This document shows, piece by piece, positions 45,246 to 57,294 of a stretch of 64,000 bases of DNA; position 1 is the first letter of the stretch, and each line of letters starts with the position of its first letter. The notes under the pieces are model-generated. The model was not told the DNA's origin. It saw nothing but the letters and a program-made list of their open reading frames with translations, and ran no database searches. Origin of the DNA: Lepus europaeus (taxonomy: Eukaryota > Chordata > Mammalia > Lagomorpha > Leporidae); contig NC_084844.1 in the NCBI RefSeq assembly GCF_033115175.1, positions 29,855,885-29,919,884 of the forward strand, written 5' to 3'. The position numbers were made by a program, and so were the translations under genes.

Positions 45246-46200
45246 CTTCAGAGAAAGGTAATTCCTTCTTTGATGATCTGTTCTTTCTGCTGGGATCACT
45301 CAAGATCTTTCATTTAGGACATTTTTTTTTTTTTTTTTGCCAGTGTCTTGACTTTCCATGCCTGCAAAACTCTCCTGGGCTTTTTAGCCAGATCTGAAAG
45401 CCTTAAGGGCTGATTCTGAGGCCAGAGTGCTATTTAGGGCATTTGCCATTCTATGAGTCTGCTGTGTATAGTGTTTCCCATGTAGGATCATTCTCTCCTA
45501 TTTAATTCTATCAATTATTATTTGCAGACATTGGTCTTATTTATGTAATCCCTTTGACAATCCTATCATTATGATCAATTATGAACTGAAACTGATCACT
45601 TTGATTAGTAAGATGGCATTGGTACATGCCACCTTGATGTGATTGAATTGGAATCCCCTGGCACGTTTCTACCTCTACCATTAGAGGTAAGTCCAAGTGA
45701 GCATGTGCTGAACTGTACATCTTCTCTCCCTCTTATTCCCACTCTTATATTTAACAGGATTCACTTTTCAGTTAATTTTAAACACCTAAGAATAATTGTG
45801 TGTTAATTAAAAGAGTTCAACCAATGGTATTAAGAAGAACAAAAAAAATACTAAAAGGAATAAAATAGTAAGTTGTTCCTTGACAGTCAGGACAAGGGCT
45901 GATCAAGACATTGTTTCTCATAGTGTCCTTTTCACTTCAACAGATTTCCTTTTAGGTGCTCAGTTAGTTGGCACTGATCAGGGAGAACATACAATATTTG
46001 TCCCTTTGGGACTGGCTTATTTCACTTAGCGTGATGTTTTCCAGATTCCTCCATTTTGTTGCAAATGACCGGATTTCATTTTTTTTTTACCTGCTGTATA
46101 GTATTCTATAGAGTACATATCCTGTAATTTCTTCATCAAGTCTTCTGTTGATGGGCATTTAGGTTGATTTCATGCCTTAGCTATTCTTAATGAGAAATGT
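45246..46200 (-). mobile_element. Rabbit L1 3' UTR to ORF2 end, reverse strand
   Basis: 'ttcagagaaaggtaattcct', 'tgaggccagagtgctattta', 'cttgatgtgattgaattgga', 'ccggatttcatttttttttt', 'ctgctgtatagtattctata', 'gggcatttaggttgatttca'. The tail itself is not present on the left, so the 3'-most ~400 bp is lost. Frames are closed. Confidence 0.92.
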
Positions 46201-46417
46201 TATTCTAATAGCACATGGTCAAACAATACAGCCACAATACTACATCACAATGGCAAGTAAATTATTTGAATTGGACTACACATGTGCAGTTTAAAATGGA
46301 AAAGAAAGAAAGAAAGTCATGTATTGAATTCTGTGGAAGAAATTCTCCCCAGAACACTATTGAATATATTCCCTGAGACAAACATGGAAGGAAATGTTAA
46401 TGTCCTAATCTGTTCTC

Positions 46418-46782
46418 TTTTTTAAAGATTTATTCATTTTATTTGGAAGGCAAAGTTAAAGAGAAGCAGAGGCAGAGAGGGGGAGAGAGTGGGAGAGAGT
46501 TAGAGGAGATAGTGAAAGAAAGAGAGGTCTTTCATCCCCTGGTTCACTCCCCAGACAGCCACAATGGTCGGAGCTGTGCAGATCCGAAGCCAGGAACCAG
46601 GAGCTTCCTCCTGGTCTCCCACATGGGTTCAGGGGCCCAAGAACTTGGGCCATCCTCTACTGCTTTCCCAAGCCACAGCAGAGAGCTGGATTGGAAGTAG
46701 AGCAGCCAGGACTTAACTGGTGCCCATATGGGATGCTGGCACTACAGGTGGCAGCCTTACCTGCTATGCCACAGCTCTGGCC
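46418..46782 (-). mobile_element. C SINE, full length, reverse strand
   Basis: 'tttttaaagatttattcatt' to 'gccacagctctggcc'. Target duplication cctaat(c/g)tgttct(c/t) at 46404-46417 and 46783-46796. Confidence 0.94.
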
Positions 46783-47079
46783 CCTAATGTGTTCTTAAAT
46801 TTTCATTTTCACCATAATGTCACAATTGAAACATCTTACTGCATTATATTATTTTTTCATGAGAAATTATCTCTAGTCAAGTACATCACCCAGTGTTCAA
46901 CCCAAGTAACTGAAACATTTTTCTCCAAAGCTGGAGAGAAAACTATTTGTGCTGGACATATTCTGAGATGAACTACTGAACTCCAACACTGCACCTTTAT
47001 AATGGAGATTTAAAGGTAAGGTTTTCATCTGAGTTTTCACTTAGAAGATGATTTCAGAATCTTGGATAGCAACTTTCAG
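46783..47079. other. Unclassified sequence
   Basis: No element or gene recognised. Confidence 0.4.
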
Positions 47080-47245
47080 GATTAGCCTCTCTTGGAGAAC
47101 CAACACCAACTGCTGAGAACCCACTCTAGACACTCTGATTCAGAAAGTCTGGTGTGCAGGGCTGGAATTCCAAGGTGATTTGGGGACCTTATAACTAGAT
47201 CCCAGATGATATTCCTGCTCCTTTCTGAGGACCAGACTCTGGTTA
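47080..47245 (+). mobile_element. MER5-like hAT DNA transposon relic
   Basis: 'cttggagaaccaacaccaac', 'actctgattcagaaagtctg', 'cagatgatattcctgctcct' and 'tgaggaccagactctggtt' follow MER5 order. Confidence 0.6.
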
Positions 47246-48619
47246 ATTACTGATTTTACAAAAGGATTCAAGTTTTCTTCAGAACTCAATTTCAACTGAA
47301 TGTTAACAGTGTTCTTTTTTTGTTTTGTTTTTGTTTTTTTGTTTGTTTGTTTTTTGATTTGTTTCTGTATGCAGGAAGATGAGAGGAAAGGAAAACTTAG
47401 GCATGATTTGTTAACTGTGATATAGTAGATACTGTAGAATAAACTGGGCTCTTACATTACTCATCTATCTATAGCCAGTATCCTTCAATGCCCACTATGA
47501 AATTGTAATGAAGTTCAAGCCACAAACTGCTAAAACTCTTCTATTATATCTTGTAATTAAAAGTTCAAGATAATAGTATCAACTAGTGATTGTTGATTCA
47601 TTTCCTTTCCTCATGGTTAAAAGACAATCTTTTGACAATTTAACATTTTGGTTCAGCAATTTTTGACATTTGTTTTGCATTTGGAAGCCAGGATGCTACC
47701 TCACTGCAATGGCATGTCAGTTTTTCTGAGTTATCCTTTCCAGAAAGCATTTCCAAGTTGTGATAAAAGATTTGCCTTTTGAATTAGTTATCTCTCTTCC
47801 TGCTTGTTTTTCTCAAGATGGAAATATCTCTTTATAAAATAATATATAAATAAATAAGCCATCAGGAGTTAATCACAACCTGAAAAGGTCAGAGCAGAAA
47901 CTGAAGTGTTTAAGGACTCATCATAATAGGAAGTTACCTCCAATACGGCTTCTTATGGATTCCCTGACAGAAATTTTACAGTCAAATTACTTCTGGTCCA
48001 TAGTCTGGTTTTCTTCTCCCAAAGACTGCATTAACCAGAAAGTTGACACAAAAGAACAAAGATTTTCTTTCCTTGATAAAGTAGTAACAGACTGGAAAAA
48101 AAAAAAAAAAAAAAAAAAAAACCTGGCTTGTATGATTGCTTGAAATTCCCATTAAATGTTAAGCAGATAAAACAATTTAAATATATCCCCCCAAAGCTCT
48201 AGTTTATAATTTAGGAAACTCCACTCTAAATTTTTTATTTCTTAACTGGTTAAAGCGAGGCTATTTTAAGTAGATTTACCTAGCATCCATAGTTGTAGCC
48301 TATTGAAAAGGGAACTCTCCTTTTTTCTCCTAGCTTCATTTTTTCCCACAATATCCATATGCTGTATTTCATACAGAGTAAGTGCTCAGTAAATGTTTGT
48401 GGAGTCAACGGGGCAAACAACCATTTAAAATTCCCTAGACATCAGTGAATATAAATAAATGTGATTGATAAGTTGTGCACAATGTATTTTACTGAAGTTG
48501 ACTTTCACCAAATAGTCCCTTCTGGGAAGCTTTCAAACTCAGCCTGACTAAATTTTGGAACGTCAGATGGATTTTAGTTTGTGTAGTTTTCATTTTTTCC
48601 TATAGAAAGTACACACTTA
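47246..48619. other. Unclassified sequence with T/TTTG and A24 runs
   Basis: T/TTTG runs at 47313-47360 and an A-run of ~24 at 48097-48121, neither attached to a SINE body. A MIR/L2-like end ('agtaagtgctcagtaaatgt') lies at 48379-48398. No gene recognised. Confidence 0.45.
48097..48121 (+). repeat. Poly(A) run, about A24
   Basis: Uninterrupted A residues after 'gactgg', with no retroposon body recognised upstream. Confidence 0.9.
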
Positions 48620-48787
48620 GGAGCTGACATTGTGGTGTAGAACGTTAAGCCTCTTCCTGCAGTACTGGCATCCCATATGGGCACTGGTTTGTGTCCCGGC
48701 TGTTCCACTTCCAATCCAGTCCCCTGCTAATGTCCCTGGGAAAGCAGCAGAAGATGGCTCAAGTCCTTGGGCCCCTGAACCCATGTG
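48620..48787 (+). mobile_element. C SINE, 3' half missing
   Basis: 'ggagctgacattgtggtgta', 'ctggcatcccatatgggcac', 'gatggctcaagtccttgggc', 'cctgaacccatgtgg', then a switch to a reverse-strand SINE. Confidence 0.9.
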
Positions 48788-48999
48788 GCCAGAGCACAGC
48801 TGAGAACTGGGAACTCTAACTAAGTCTCCCACAAAGGTGACAGGAACCCAATTACCTGGGCCATCACTTACACCTCCTCAAGTCTACATTTGCAAGAAGC
48901 TGAAGTCAGGAGCTATAGCCATGGATGGAATTCAATTACCTAAATGTGAGATTCCAAGGTCTTCACCATTGTCTTAACCACTAGGCTAAAGAACAAATC
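48788..48999 (-). mobile_element. C SINE, reverse strand, tail half missing
   Basis: 'tctcccacaaaggtgacagg', 'cctgggccatcacttacacc', 'gaagctgaagtcaggagcta', 'ccttgtct..aaccactaggc' type head. Joins 48620-48787 tail-to-tail with both tails absent. Confidence 0.85.
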
Positions 49000-49351
49000 C
49001 AGAACATAGTCAACTGAACAAGCTCTCATGATACATTTAAAATATCACCTTGTTTGCAGAAAGTTCTGAATAAAAACAATTAGTCATGATTCTATAAATT
49101 AAAGTGCTTGATACTTATGTTTGTCCTCCAAGGTTTATTCCATACAATCGTCATCTGAATTTTCAAATCTAGCATCAAAAACAAACCAGATTTGTTGGCC
49201 CATAAAAATAACACAAGGAAAAAAACAAGTTGAATTTGACATGTGTGGAAAGCAAAGAAATAAAGATAGCAATACTGAAAAGGAAATAAATAATGGCACT
49301 TTTAGAACAATATCAGAATTATATATTATCAAGCAATAGGAAAATATAATT

Positions 49352-49644
49352 CCTTTATTTTTAATTTTATTATTTTTATTTGAAAGGCAGAGAGATGGGA
49401 AGTGGCCGGAGGTAGGGGCAGGCAGAAGGAAATCTTCCATCCACTTATTCACTCACTAAATGCCTGCCACAGCCAGGGCAGGACCAAGCCAAAGCCAGGA
49501 GCCCAGGACTCAATCTATATCTCCCACATGGATGGCAGAAATCCAAGTTCTTGGGCCAATACCTGCTGCCTCCCAGGGTACATGTCAGCAGGAAGCTGGA
49601 TAGGAAGTGGAGCCAGGACTCCAACCAGGTACTCTGATAAGCCC
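49352..49644 (-). mobile_element. C SINE, reverse strand, old subtype
   Basis: 'tttgaaaggcagagagatgg', 'ccaagccaaagccaggagcc', 'cctgctgcctcccagggtac', ending 'ctctgataagcccc'. Confidence 0.9.
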
Positions 49645-51479
49645 CAGAAATTTCAATTTCTAAAGCTTGAAAAAATTTAGTGGTTAGGAAACAATCAAGG
49701 AAAGTTGGTTCTTTCATCAGAATGAAAATAGAGGCATGTTAGATTTTTCTCTGTAAGAATTAGGATTTTTTCTTTTCTAATCAATTAAATAACTCTGGAG
49801 ATATGGAACATAACTATACTATGACTAGCAATTATAAAATATAACAGTCCCGCTTTGTGATGTGATTGTTCTGAATCTGTTTATGGATAACAATGGTGGG
49901 AGAAAGTCAAGCCTAGGAAACAGCTCTCAATACTGTTCTAACATTGCCCAAAAACAACAGCTGAGCAAGCCATACAAATTAGGTGTCAGCTCCATCTACA
50001 AAATGACAATCTGTGGCTTCGAGAAGACGTGATTTCCACTTTGGACGACTTGAGCTGAAAGAACAAGACAGGCACAACCTGGAAACTGGATGGGAAACAC
50101 TAACTGAACAAATGAAGTGCTGCTGCTGTAGACAAGCGAATCTGCCCATCAAAGCCAAAGAGCCTAACTCGGTGTGCCTGGGGTATCTCCGTGTCCAAGG
50201 AAACAAAAGGATCTGAAAGGCATCATTGACATTTTGACTACTGCTTTAAGTAGTCAAATGAGATTTAAGTAGTTAAATGAGATTTTCTCAGAAACTCAGG
50301 TGCTCCGTGTGTGCCAACTAGTTCAAACCATAATGCACAGAAAGTGCTCTGTGATTCCTCTTGATTTTCATATCCAAAGATCAACTTAGCAGAAGTTGAG
50401 GAGCTGCCATTCACATGACCCACCTTTGGATTAAATAATGGAGGTTTGGAACTTTAGGAGCCTTTTGCCTTATTTTGTGTTTCAAGAAACATTGAGTCCT
50501 CAATTCACCTCTCACCTTAGCTCAGCATTCCCTTCATTCCCCTTACCAACATAAGTGAGCATTTGCCTCAGACACGAGGTCCAAATTTCAGTTAGAGTGG
50601 AGAAAAGCAGAGGGGAAACAGCTCACGAAAGGTTAACAAGCTAAAGGGAAGCAAAAACATCTAATTTTCTTAGAAATGTTCATTGAAAAATATCATGTCA
50701 TTGAAGTAACTGTCCATTTCCAAACAATATATTTTGCTTCTTTTGATTACACCTAAATTTCATGTATGTTCTAATTGGTCTTCACTAACAAGTATTGAGG
50801 AAAATGGGATAGGCTAAAATACCTACCTTGAGTTCTTCAAACAAGCATTGCAATGTTAATTGTTTAGCAAACTGCAGGTGTCAAGAAAGAAGACTCATAA
50901 ATTTGATAATTGTCTATCAATTATGATGATAGCACATTTCAAAGAACAGTGTTACACTTTGCTTGGAAGGGTCTATAATTAGCTGCAATTCAGTGATTTT
51001 ACTGCACATCTCATTATCTTCACTTGGGGTCCCTCCCCCACTGACTTTATGTTGTTGTTTAAGATACATATCTCAATTATCTACTATGCTACATCTTCCC
51101 AGAAAGCCTAGTCCTATTTTTTTCCGGGTGGCTACTAATTTTCCAGCATTGTTCCCTGCACTCATTATTTTTTCTGTAGTATTCATGAAATGCAACAATG
51201 ATCTTCACCCAAGTTTGTTCATTTGCAACTAGTTTTCTAAAAGAATACTTTTAAAAATAAATTCCCAAAAGAACAAAAACTTTTAAGACTCACTGGTTGC
51301 TCTGGTTGATAAGCTGAATGGTTTGTAGTAATATCAACTTTTCATTGTCACATTCAGAAATATGATTGAGCCTAGCATTCATGAATGCTATTAATTAATT
51401 AATGATGAAGGTAGTAGTTAATGACACATCAAACAGGCCTCAACAGCACATAAAGCTTACAGTCATATCATCTTATTAA
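49645..51479. other. Mostly unique sequence with an open segment at 49979-50216
   Basis: 49979-50216 is open on both strands (75 codons minus, 67 plus) without a known motif, and more GC-rich than its surroundings. A short direct duplication 'aagtagt(c/t)aaatgagatt' occurs at 50249-50285. The stretch 51000-51230 vaguely recalls L2 but I cannot support it. No gene called. Confidence 0.4.
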
Positions 51480-51650
51480 ATCTTAACAAAATTCCACATG
51501 CCAGCAGAATGAATGCTATTATTCTTATTTCCTAGTTGAGTAAGTGAAGACCAGAGAAGTTGAGTATCTTATGTAAAATCACATGAACAGTAACCACAGG
51601 TACTGTGGGGCTTACATTCTGAGCTTTCAGATTCCAATATCCCACGCTGA
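51480..51650 (-). mobile_element. MIR, reverse strand
   Basis: 'tgaatgctattattcttatt', 'ttgagtaagtgaagaccaga', 'gaagttgagtatcttatgta', 'aaaatcacatgaacagtaac' are the complement of the MIR core in order. Confidence 0.75.
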
Positions 51651-52639
51651 ATTCAATCCCCAGTTTACAAGGACCTACATTGTCAAGCCTTCTTGAATCT
51701 TAAAAACAAAACAAAGAAATGAACATTCATTTTATCAAAGAAATCACTAGGCAACCACGTGATTAGAGGAAATGCTCAACTGGTCTTCGATCCCATTCCT
51801 TGTTTTGGATACTGTGTCATGAACAGAAGGCATGTGCTTTCTCAAATTGCCTTCTGCTTGCTGGAATAAAATCCTCTACAGAACAGATTCTCTTCTGTCA
51901 GTATTTTCATTTCCTCCTATTGGTTTGTGTTTGTGTATGCTTCCTTAATGAGGTGAGGAGTACTGGGTTGCCATGCTGCCTAATTAGCTGCATGATCAGA
52001 CATGAATTCTTACTGAATCACCTTGAGATTCTGGATCAGGAGCTGCCTAAGCAGGTCACGTCTGACATCGTTGAGGGAAGATCAGACAGGCAACCAAGTG
52101 GAAGTCACTTCCTACCTTGTCTCTCAGGAGTCCCCCAATTTTCAATCGAGTTCCTTCCCTGATACAGTTAATGGAAACTTTTCCCTTCATGTGCCTACTT
52201 TTGTCTCATCCCTTATAATCTATTTACCACACAGCAACCAAAGAGATCTTTTGAAAGCAAATATAAAGACAGGCTAAGCAAACCAATTCCCAAACTAGAA
52301 ATCCAAAATGCTCCGAAATCCAAGACTGTCTGAGCCTGGACATGGCACCACAAGAGGAAAATTGCATATTGGATCCCAGTCAAACCACAGCTGCATTAAA
52401 ATATTGTAAGGAATTATCTCCTGGCTATGTGTAGAAGATGTACTCGAAACATAAGTGAATTTTGTACTTATGTTTGTGTCCCAACTCCAAGACATCTCAT
52501 TATGCATAGGCAAAGATTCCAAAATGTGAAAAACTAGAAATCTGAAACCCTTCTGGTCCCAAGCATGAGGTAAGGAAGGGCCACTCAATTAACACCTCTA
52601 TCACACGTGCAATATCCTGAGCTTTCCAACTCAGTTATA
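51651..52639. other. Unclassified sequence
   Basis: A 120-codon plus frame (51800-52162) contains a GTGT-rich stretch and no domain. No repeat named. Confidence 0.4.
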
Positions 52640-53165
52640 ATAAAGTACTAAATAAGGTCTCACTCACCACAACCTGTGGGCCCCCTGGGATCAGGCTTCC
52701 AGCTCTCTCTGACTCCCCACTCCATGCCATAGCCACACCAACTACCTGCTCCTTCCTAACTGACCAGCTACTCTCTCAACTCAAAGCTTTTGCTCTAATT
52801 CTCCTCCCTGCCTGAAACACTTTTATTTCTGGAAGAAAATATCTAATATTTCCACAATTCTCTCTTGTATATTATTCAAGTCTCTACTCAATACCATCTC
52901 ATCACAGAGACCTTCTGCACAATTACATGTGCTCTGAAAATACTTTTATATTTCTTTATAGTATCTCTCGAATTACTATATATTTGCTTGCCTATTTTCA
53001 AAAAAAATTGTGGTACAAAGCTTCTTTAAGTGCAGAAATTTATTTGTTCCTAACTTCTATGTTCTCCATTCCCAGGGTAATGTCTTCACATAGCAGGAAC
53101 TATGCAGACAGACAGATGGACACTGAATGTATGCATGAATTGATGAATGAGGTTCTTATTTGGCA
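52640..53165 (+). mobile_element. L2 LINE, 3' end
   Basis: 'ctcaaagcttttgctctaat', 'cctccctgcctgaaacactt', 'caagtctctactcaatacca', 'atcacagagaccttctgcac' and the end 'aattgatgaatga' follow L2 3' consensus. Ancient and non-coding. Confidence 0.8.
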
Positions 53166-53647
53166 AGAATATAATTTTCCATTCCTCTCATTTTGTTCTA
53201 GATATTTTATGAGAACACAATTAAATCAGAATTATTAAATCAGAATGTACCAGGCCAGCCAGTATCTAAGCCTGAAATCGTCTGGAACACACCAAACTCA
53301 ATTTCAGAATGTCTTGAACTACAACTGAACAGCTGTACAGTGGGAGGTACACATGTTTTCCAGTTGACAACATTAGAAAATATAGCAATGGAGGAGATAA
53401 TGGAGAAAAATGGGCAAAAACACAATAAATGATAAGACAATCCCTAAAAATTTTCCAGAATTCAAGAAAAACAAGAAATTTAGAATGAGAGAGGTATGTT
53501 GAGTCACAGCTTCAATGGACATTTCTCACCCAGCTTCAGCCAAACTGACCATTTTTTAAAGTTTCTCATACACAGCAAGCTCTATTGTACTCACAAGAGC
53601 TCTTTGTGTGCTGTGTCCTGCTTGAAACATCATCTTTGTGTTGCTTC
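53166..53647. other. Unclassified sequence
   Basis: A 12-bp unit, ttaaatcagaat, is duplicated in tandem at about 53220-53246. Nothing else. Confidence 0.4.
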
Positions 53648-53960
53648 ATTTTTTTTTGAGAGGTAGAGAGAGAGATGAACACGGACAGATAGACAAAGAG
53701 AGAGCTTCATCTGCTAGTCTTCTTCCCAAACACCTGCAATGACCAGAACTGGTCTAGGCCAAAGCTGGGCGCCAAGAATTCAATTCAAGTCTCCCTCATG
53801 GGTTACAGGAACTCAAGAACTTGGGCCACCACCTGCTGCCTCCCACGGTGCACATTAGCAGGAAGCAGAGTAAGCAATGGGGCGGGACTCAAACACAGGC
53901 AATCTGATGTGGGATGAGGGCATCCCAGCAGCATCTTGAATGCTATGTCAAATACCTGCT
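53648..53960 (-). mobile_element. C SINE, reverse strand, old subtype
   Basis: 'tttttttgagaggtagagag', 'ctgctgcctcccacggtgca', 'ctgatgtgggatgagggcat', ending 'caaatacctgctct'. Its head faces the head of the next SINE. Confidence 0.9.
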
Positions 53961-53962
53961 CT

Positions 53963-54219
53963 AGAGCCAGTCCTGTGGAGTAGCAGGCAAGGCCACTGCC
54001 TATGGCACCAGCATCCCATGTGAGTGCCAGTTCATGTCCAGACTGCCCACTTCCAATCCAACTCCCTGATAATGGCCTGGGAAAACAGTGAAAAATGGCC
54101 AAGTGCTTGGGCCCCTGCCACCTACATGGGGGATCCTGATGAAGCTCCTGGTTCCCAAGGTCAGCCTGGCCCAGCCCTAACTGTCACAGCCATTTGGGGA
54201 GTGAACCAGCAGATAGATG

Positions 54220-54293
<74 letters not shown>

Positions 54294-54352
54294 ATGTGTG
54301 TATCCATCTCTCTCTATAACTCTTTCAAGCAAATAAATACATCTTTTTTTTT
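53963..54352 (+). mobile_element. C SINE, full length
   Basis: 'agagccagtcctgtggagta', 'gtgcttgggcccctgccacc', tail 'caagcaaataaatacatc' followed by an odd T-run. Its pyrimidine tract is a long microsatellite. Confidence 0.93.
54226..54301 (+). repeat. (CT)n(GT)n microsatellite
   Basis: About 30 CT units followed by a short GTGT/ATGTGT stretch, inside the SINE. Confidence 0.95.
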
Positions 54353-54364
54353 TTTAATAAAAAC

Positions 54365-54660
54365 CTGCCCTATTCTTGCTCTCTTAATGGTGCTTTTTGT
54401 TTCCTTTTCGGAACCTCCTCTGAAAATTCATCTCAGACCACTTTATGTGAAATATCCTCTTTTACCCTTTATTCCCCACAAAACACCTTATTTATTTCTA
54501 TGGACTATGGTTACTTTATTGATTTATGCAATTACTTGCTTATTGTTGTTTCAGCTGGTGATAGCTAAGACCATATTTTCATGCTCCCCATGGTATTCAA
54601 CTGTCCCACACCATACCTAGCACATGGAAAACCCTCAATAAATATTTAACTGATAAAGAC
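54365..54660 (+). mobile_element. L2 LINE 3' end
   Basis: 'gaacctcctctgaaaattca', 'taccctttattccccacaaa', 'acctagcacatggaaaaccc', 'tcaataaatatttaactga' follow the L2 3' end. Confidence 0.7.
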
Positions 54661-54730
54661 ATGAGTCAATATAAGCAGTTAATCCATTTGAGCACAAATA
54701 TAAGAATTAATTAATGTAATTATACTTAAA

Positions 54731-55038
54731 TTTTTTAAAGAATGTATTTTTTTATTTGAAAGTCAGAATTAGAGAGAGAAAAGGGAACAAATAGAGAGAG
54801 AGGAATATCTTCCATCTACTACACAGATGGCTGCAATGGCTGGGGCTGGGCTAGGTGGACCAGGTGCTTCTTCCAGGTCTCCCACGTGGGTGGCAGGGCC
54901 CCAAGCACTTGGGCCAAATTCAGCTGTTTTTTCTAGGCCATTAGCAGGGAGCTGGATCAAAAGTGGAGCAGCCAAAATGCATACCGGCACCTATATGGGA
55001 TTCCAGCATTGCGAGCAATGACTTTACCTGCCAGCCCC
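54731..55038 (-). mobile_element. C SINE, reverse strand
   Basis: 'ttttttaaagaatgtatttt', 'aggtctcccacgtgggtggc', 'agcagggagctggatcaaaa', ending 'acctgccagcccc'. Confidence 0.92.
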
Positions 55039-55120
55039 ACAAAACTATTTTTATATAAAACTCTAGGATGCTTAAAAAGGCCTGGTACTACATTTTATTA
55101 AAAATAATAATAATTCCCTT

Positions 55121-55379
55121 GGGCCCAGTGTTGAAAACACTGTGGGGCAAACTGCTCCTCAAGATGGCCCCATCCCCTATCAGAATGCAAGTTCAATTCC
55201 TGGCTACTCAGCATCTCCAATCCAGCATTCTGCTAACGTGCCTGGGAGGCAGCAGATGATGACCAAATAGCTGGGTTCTTGCAATGCACATGGGAGACCT
55301 GGATGGAGTTCCTGGCCTTGGGCTGGTCCTCCTCCAGCTATTGCAGGCATCTGGGGAGTGAACCAGCAGATGGAAGATT

Positions 55380-55423
<44 letters not shown>

Positions 55424-55472
55424 ATTTCTTCCTGTCTCTCTGTCACTCTACCTTTCAAATAAATACATGTTT
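55121..55472 (+). mobile_element. C SINE, full length, old subtype
   Basis: 'gggcccagtgttgaaaacac', (CT)n at 55384-55420, tail 'caaataaatacatg'. Target duplication aaaataataattccc (about 55101-55118 and 55473-55487). Confidence 0.93.
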
Positions 55473-55488
55473 AAAATAATAATTCCCA

Positions 55489-56969
55489 AAGAGTCCATGG
55501 GTAGGAGGAAGTTATTGAGAGATACAGTGTAAGTGGGATAATTTCAACAGAAACAATTTCACTTCTGGGTTGACAATTTGAGAGTGGTGTCAGCTTACTA
55601 GTGGAAATAGAAAGAAGGAGTTCAAAAATTAAAAATTCAAAATCTTTGAAAGTGAAAAATAAGCAAGGATATACAAGATTGATGATAGTAAGTTAGATAA
55701 ATTCCATGCAAAATCATTATAAAATAGAATACCTTATATAGCTGCAATTCTCCAGACTCTCTACATAACAAACAACACAGACTTTGAAATTTTCTAGGAA
55801 CTCTTAGAAAAAGATATAATGAAATCAAGCAAAAGTAATTCACAAATATAAATGGGTAAGTTAAAAAACTGGGACACTGACAAATAAATGGAGAGCCAGT
55901 TATACCAGCCTCCCTCCAAACGGAAAATAATCAGAATATACCTGAAAGGAATAACTTATAGCAGAAGATGACTTCGGGGCTTCCAGTTAGGAAGCTCCAC
56001 AATCCAAGTTTAGGTGGTCCCACTAGTTTAGGTATCTAGTGATACCTAAATGGAGGATGGCAGACGGACAGTCACCTGCTGAGCAGGAGAGCACAGACAC
56101 ACGGGGAGCACGCTCTGCTTATGAAATCAATCCTTTCCTGAGAACTACCTTCTGAGGGCAAGCTCCCATGACCTTAACCTTCTACAAGGCCCATCTGTGG
56201 AATGCCAAAGATCAATGACATCTACACCCTTGATCCACCAATTCATTAACTATCAGAATAAGGCTTAGAGGTTTAAATATCTGATGAACTTGGGATACCA
56301 ATCCTGCTCAAATCCAAACAAACCAGGTAAACCACGGAGTCATCCAACTGAGGAACAAATATAATAGAAATGAAAGAATTAGATAAGGATGCTTTGGTGG
56401 AAAAATGCTAATAAGCCCTAAATTTGAATGAAATCTTCATATCTTCATAGCGCACATATAAATCAAAATAAGCCAAAGAAAGTGAGAAAGTTCACCAACC
56501 CCCCAAATTAAGAACACTGTTTCTTTAAAGACCATCAGACCGAGACAGATTCAAGTGTGAATTTTTTATAGTCTTTATTATATAAATCATTTCTTTGGCA
56601 TTGAAACTTTTCTAAATCATTGACAAAGACAATCCTATCCATTTTTATGACATAATGCTAGCTAAATGATTAGAATTCAGCATCAAGGTATATGGTAAAA
56701 TTATGATGCACCATGACCTGGAGAAGTTTACTCTGATTTTACTTAGGTGATCTGATAATTTATTATCTAAATGAGAATATTTTACAGAGTGAAAAAGGGT
56801 GCTATTATAATTACTCTTCATATCCAATATTCAATCCACAGGAATTGGTACCAGCCCCAAAAGTACCATGTATCCAGAATCCGCTCCAGTAATTTTTATA
56901 TATCTATTTTGATTTCAAGTCCGTCTGAATCAAATTAAACTCTCTCCTGCTTTTTGGTATTAGTCTCTA
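55489..56969. other. Unclassified sequence, about 1.5 kb
   Basis: No repeat or gene recognised. The short inverted repeat ggtatctag / tagtgatacc lies at about 56031-56047. Confidence 0.4.
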
Positions 56970-57261
56970 ATAGATCTCCCTGCTTCTACTGTTCACCATA
57001 CAGTTTCTGTTGCTGTCATCCAAACAGAGTAGCCAGAAGCATTCTTTTAAAATGTGCATCAGATTATGGCCCTTTATTATTTTTCCAGAACTCTCTGAGG
57101 CTTTTCTATATCACTCAGATTAAAGGTGAACGTCCTTTTGCTCAGTGTGATTCAATATGATTTCACTTCCTCTGCCCTGTGCCTTGCTCCCTGTGCTCCA
57201 CCTCTGGTTAACTCTACTTCATCTCCACTCACGTCCTTGCTATTCTTCAAATTTACCAGTT
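56970..57261 (+). mobile_element. L2 LINE 3' region, part 1
   Basis: 'ctccctgcttctactgttca', 'aactctctgaggcttttcta', 'ttgctccctgtgctccacct', 'ccttgctattcttcaaattt' match L2. It continues through two later insertions to about 57940. Confidence 0.75.
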
Positions 57262-57274
57262 AATTTCCTGTTTT

Positions 57275-57294
57275 CGGCCGGCGCCGAAAAAAAA
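57275..57294 (+). mobile_element. Micro-SINE: C SINE first ~12 nt joined to poly(A)
   Basis: cggccggcgccg followed directly by ~8-10 A, flanked by a perfect 13-bp duplication aatttcctgtttt (57262-57274 and 57295-57307). GGCCGGCGCCG equals the head of the young GC-rich C SINE. The whole body and pyrimidine tract are absent. Confidence 0.8.

Noticed and set aside
50249..50285. CRISPR-like or functional tandem array
   Set aside because: Only two units of ~18 bp; a simple replication-slippage duplication.
54024..54620. 198-codon open frame, the longest in the window
   Set aside because: It runs through a C SINE body and its CT tract (Ser-Leu repeat) into an L2 relic; it is a repeat artefact.
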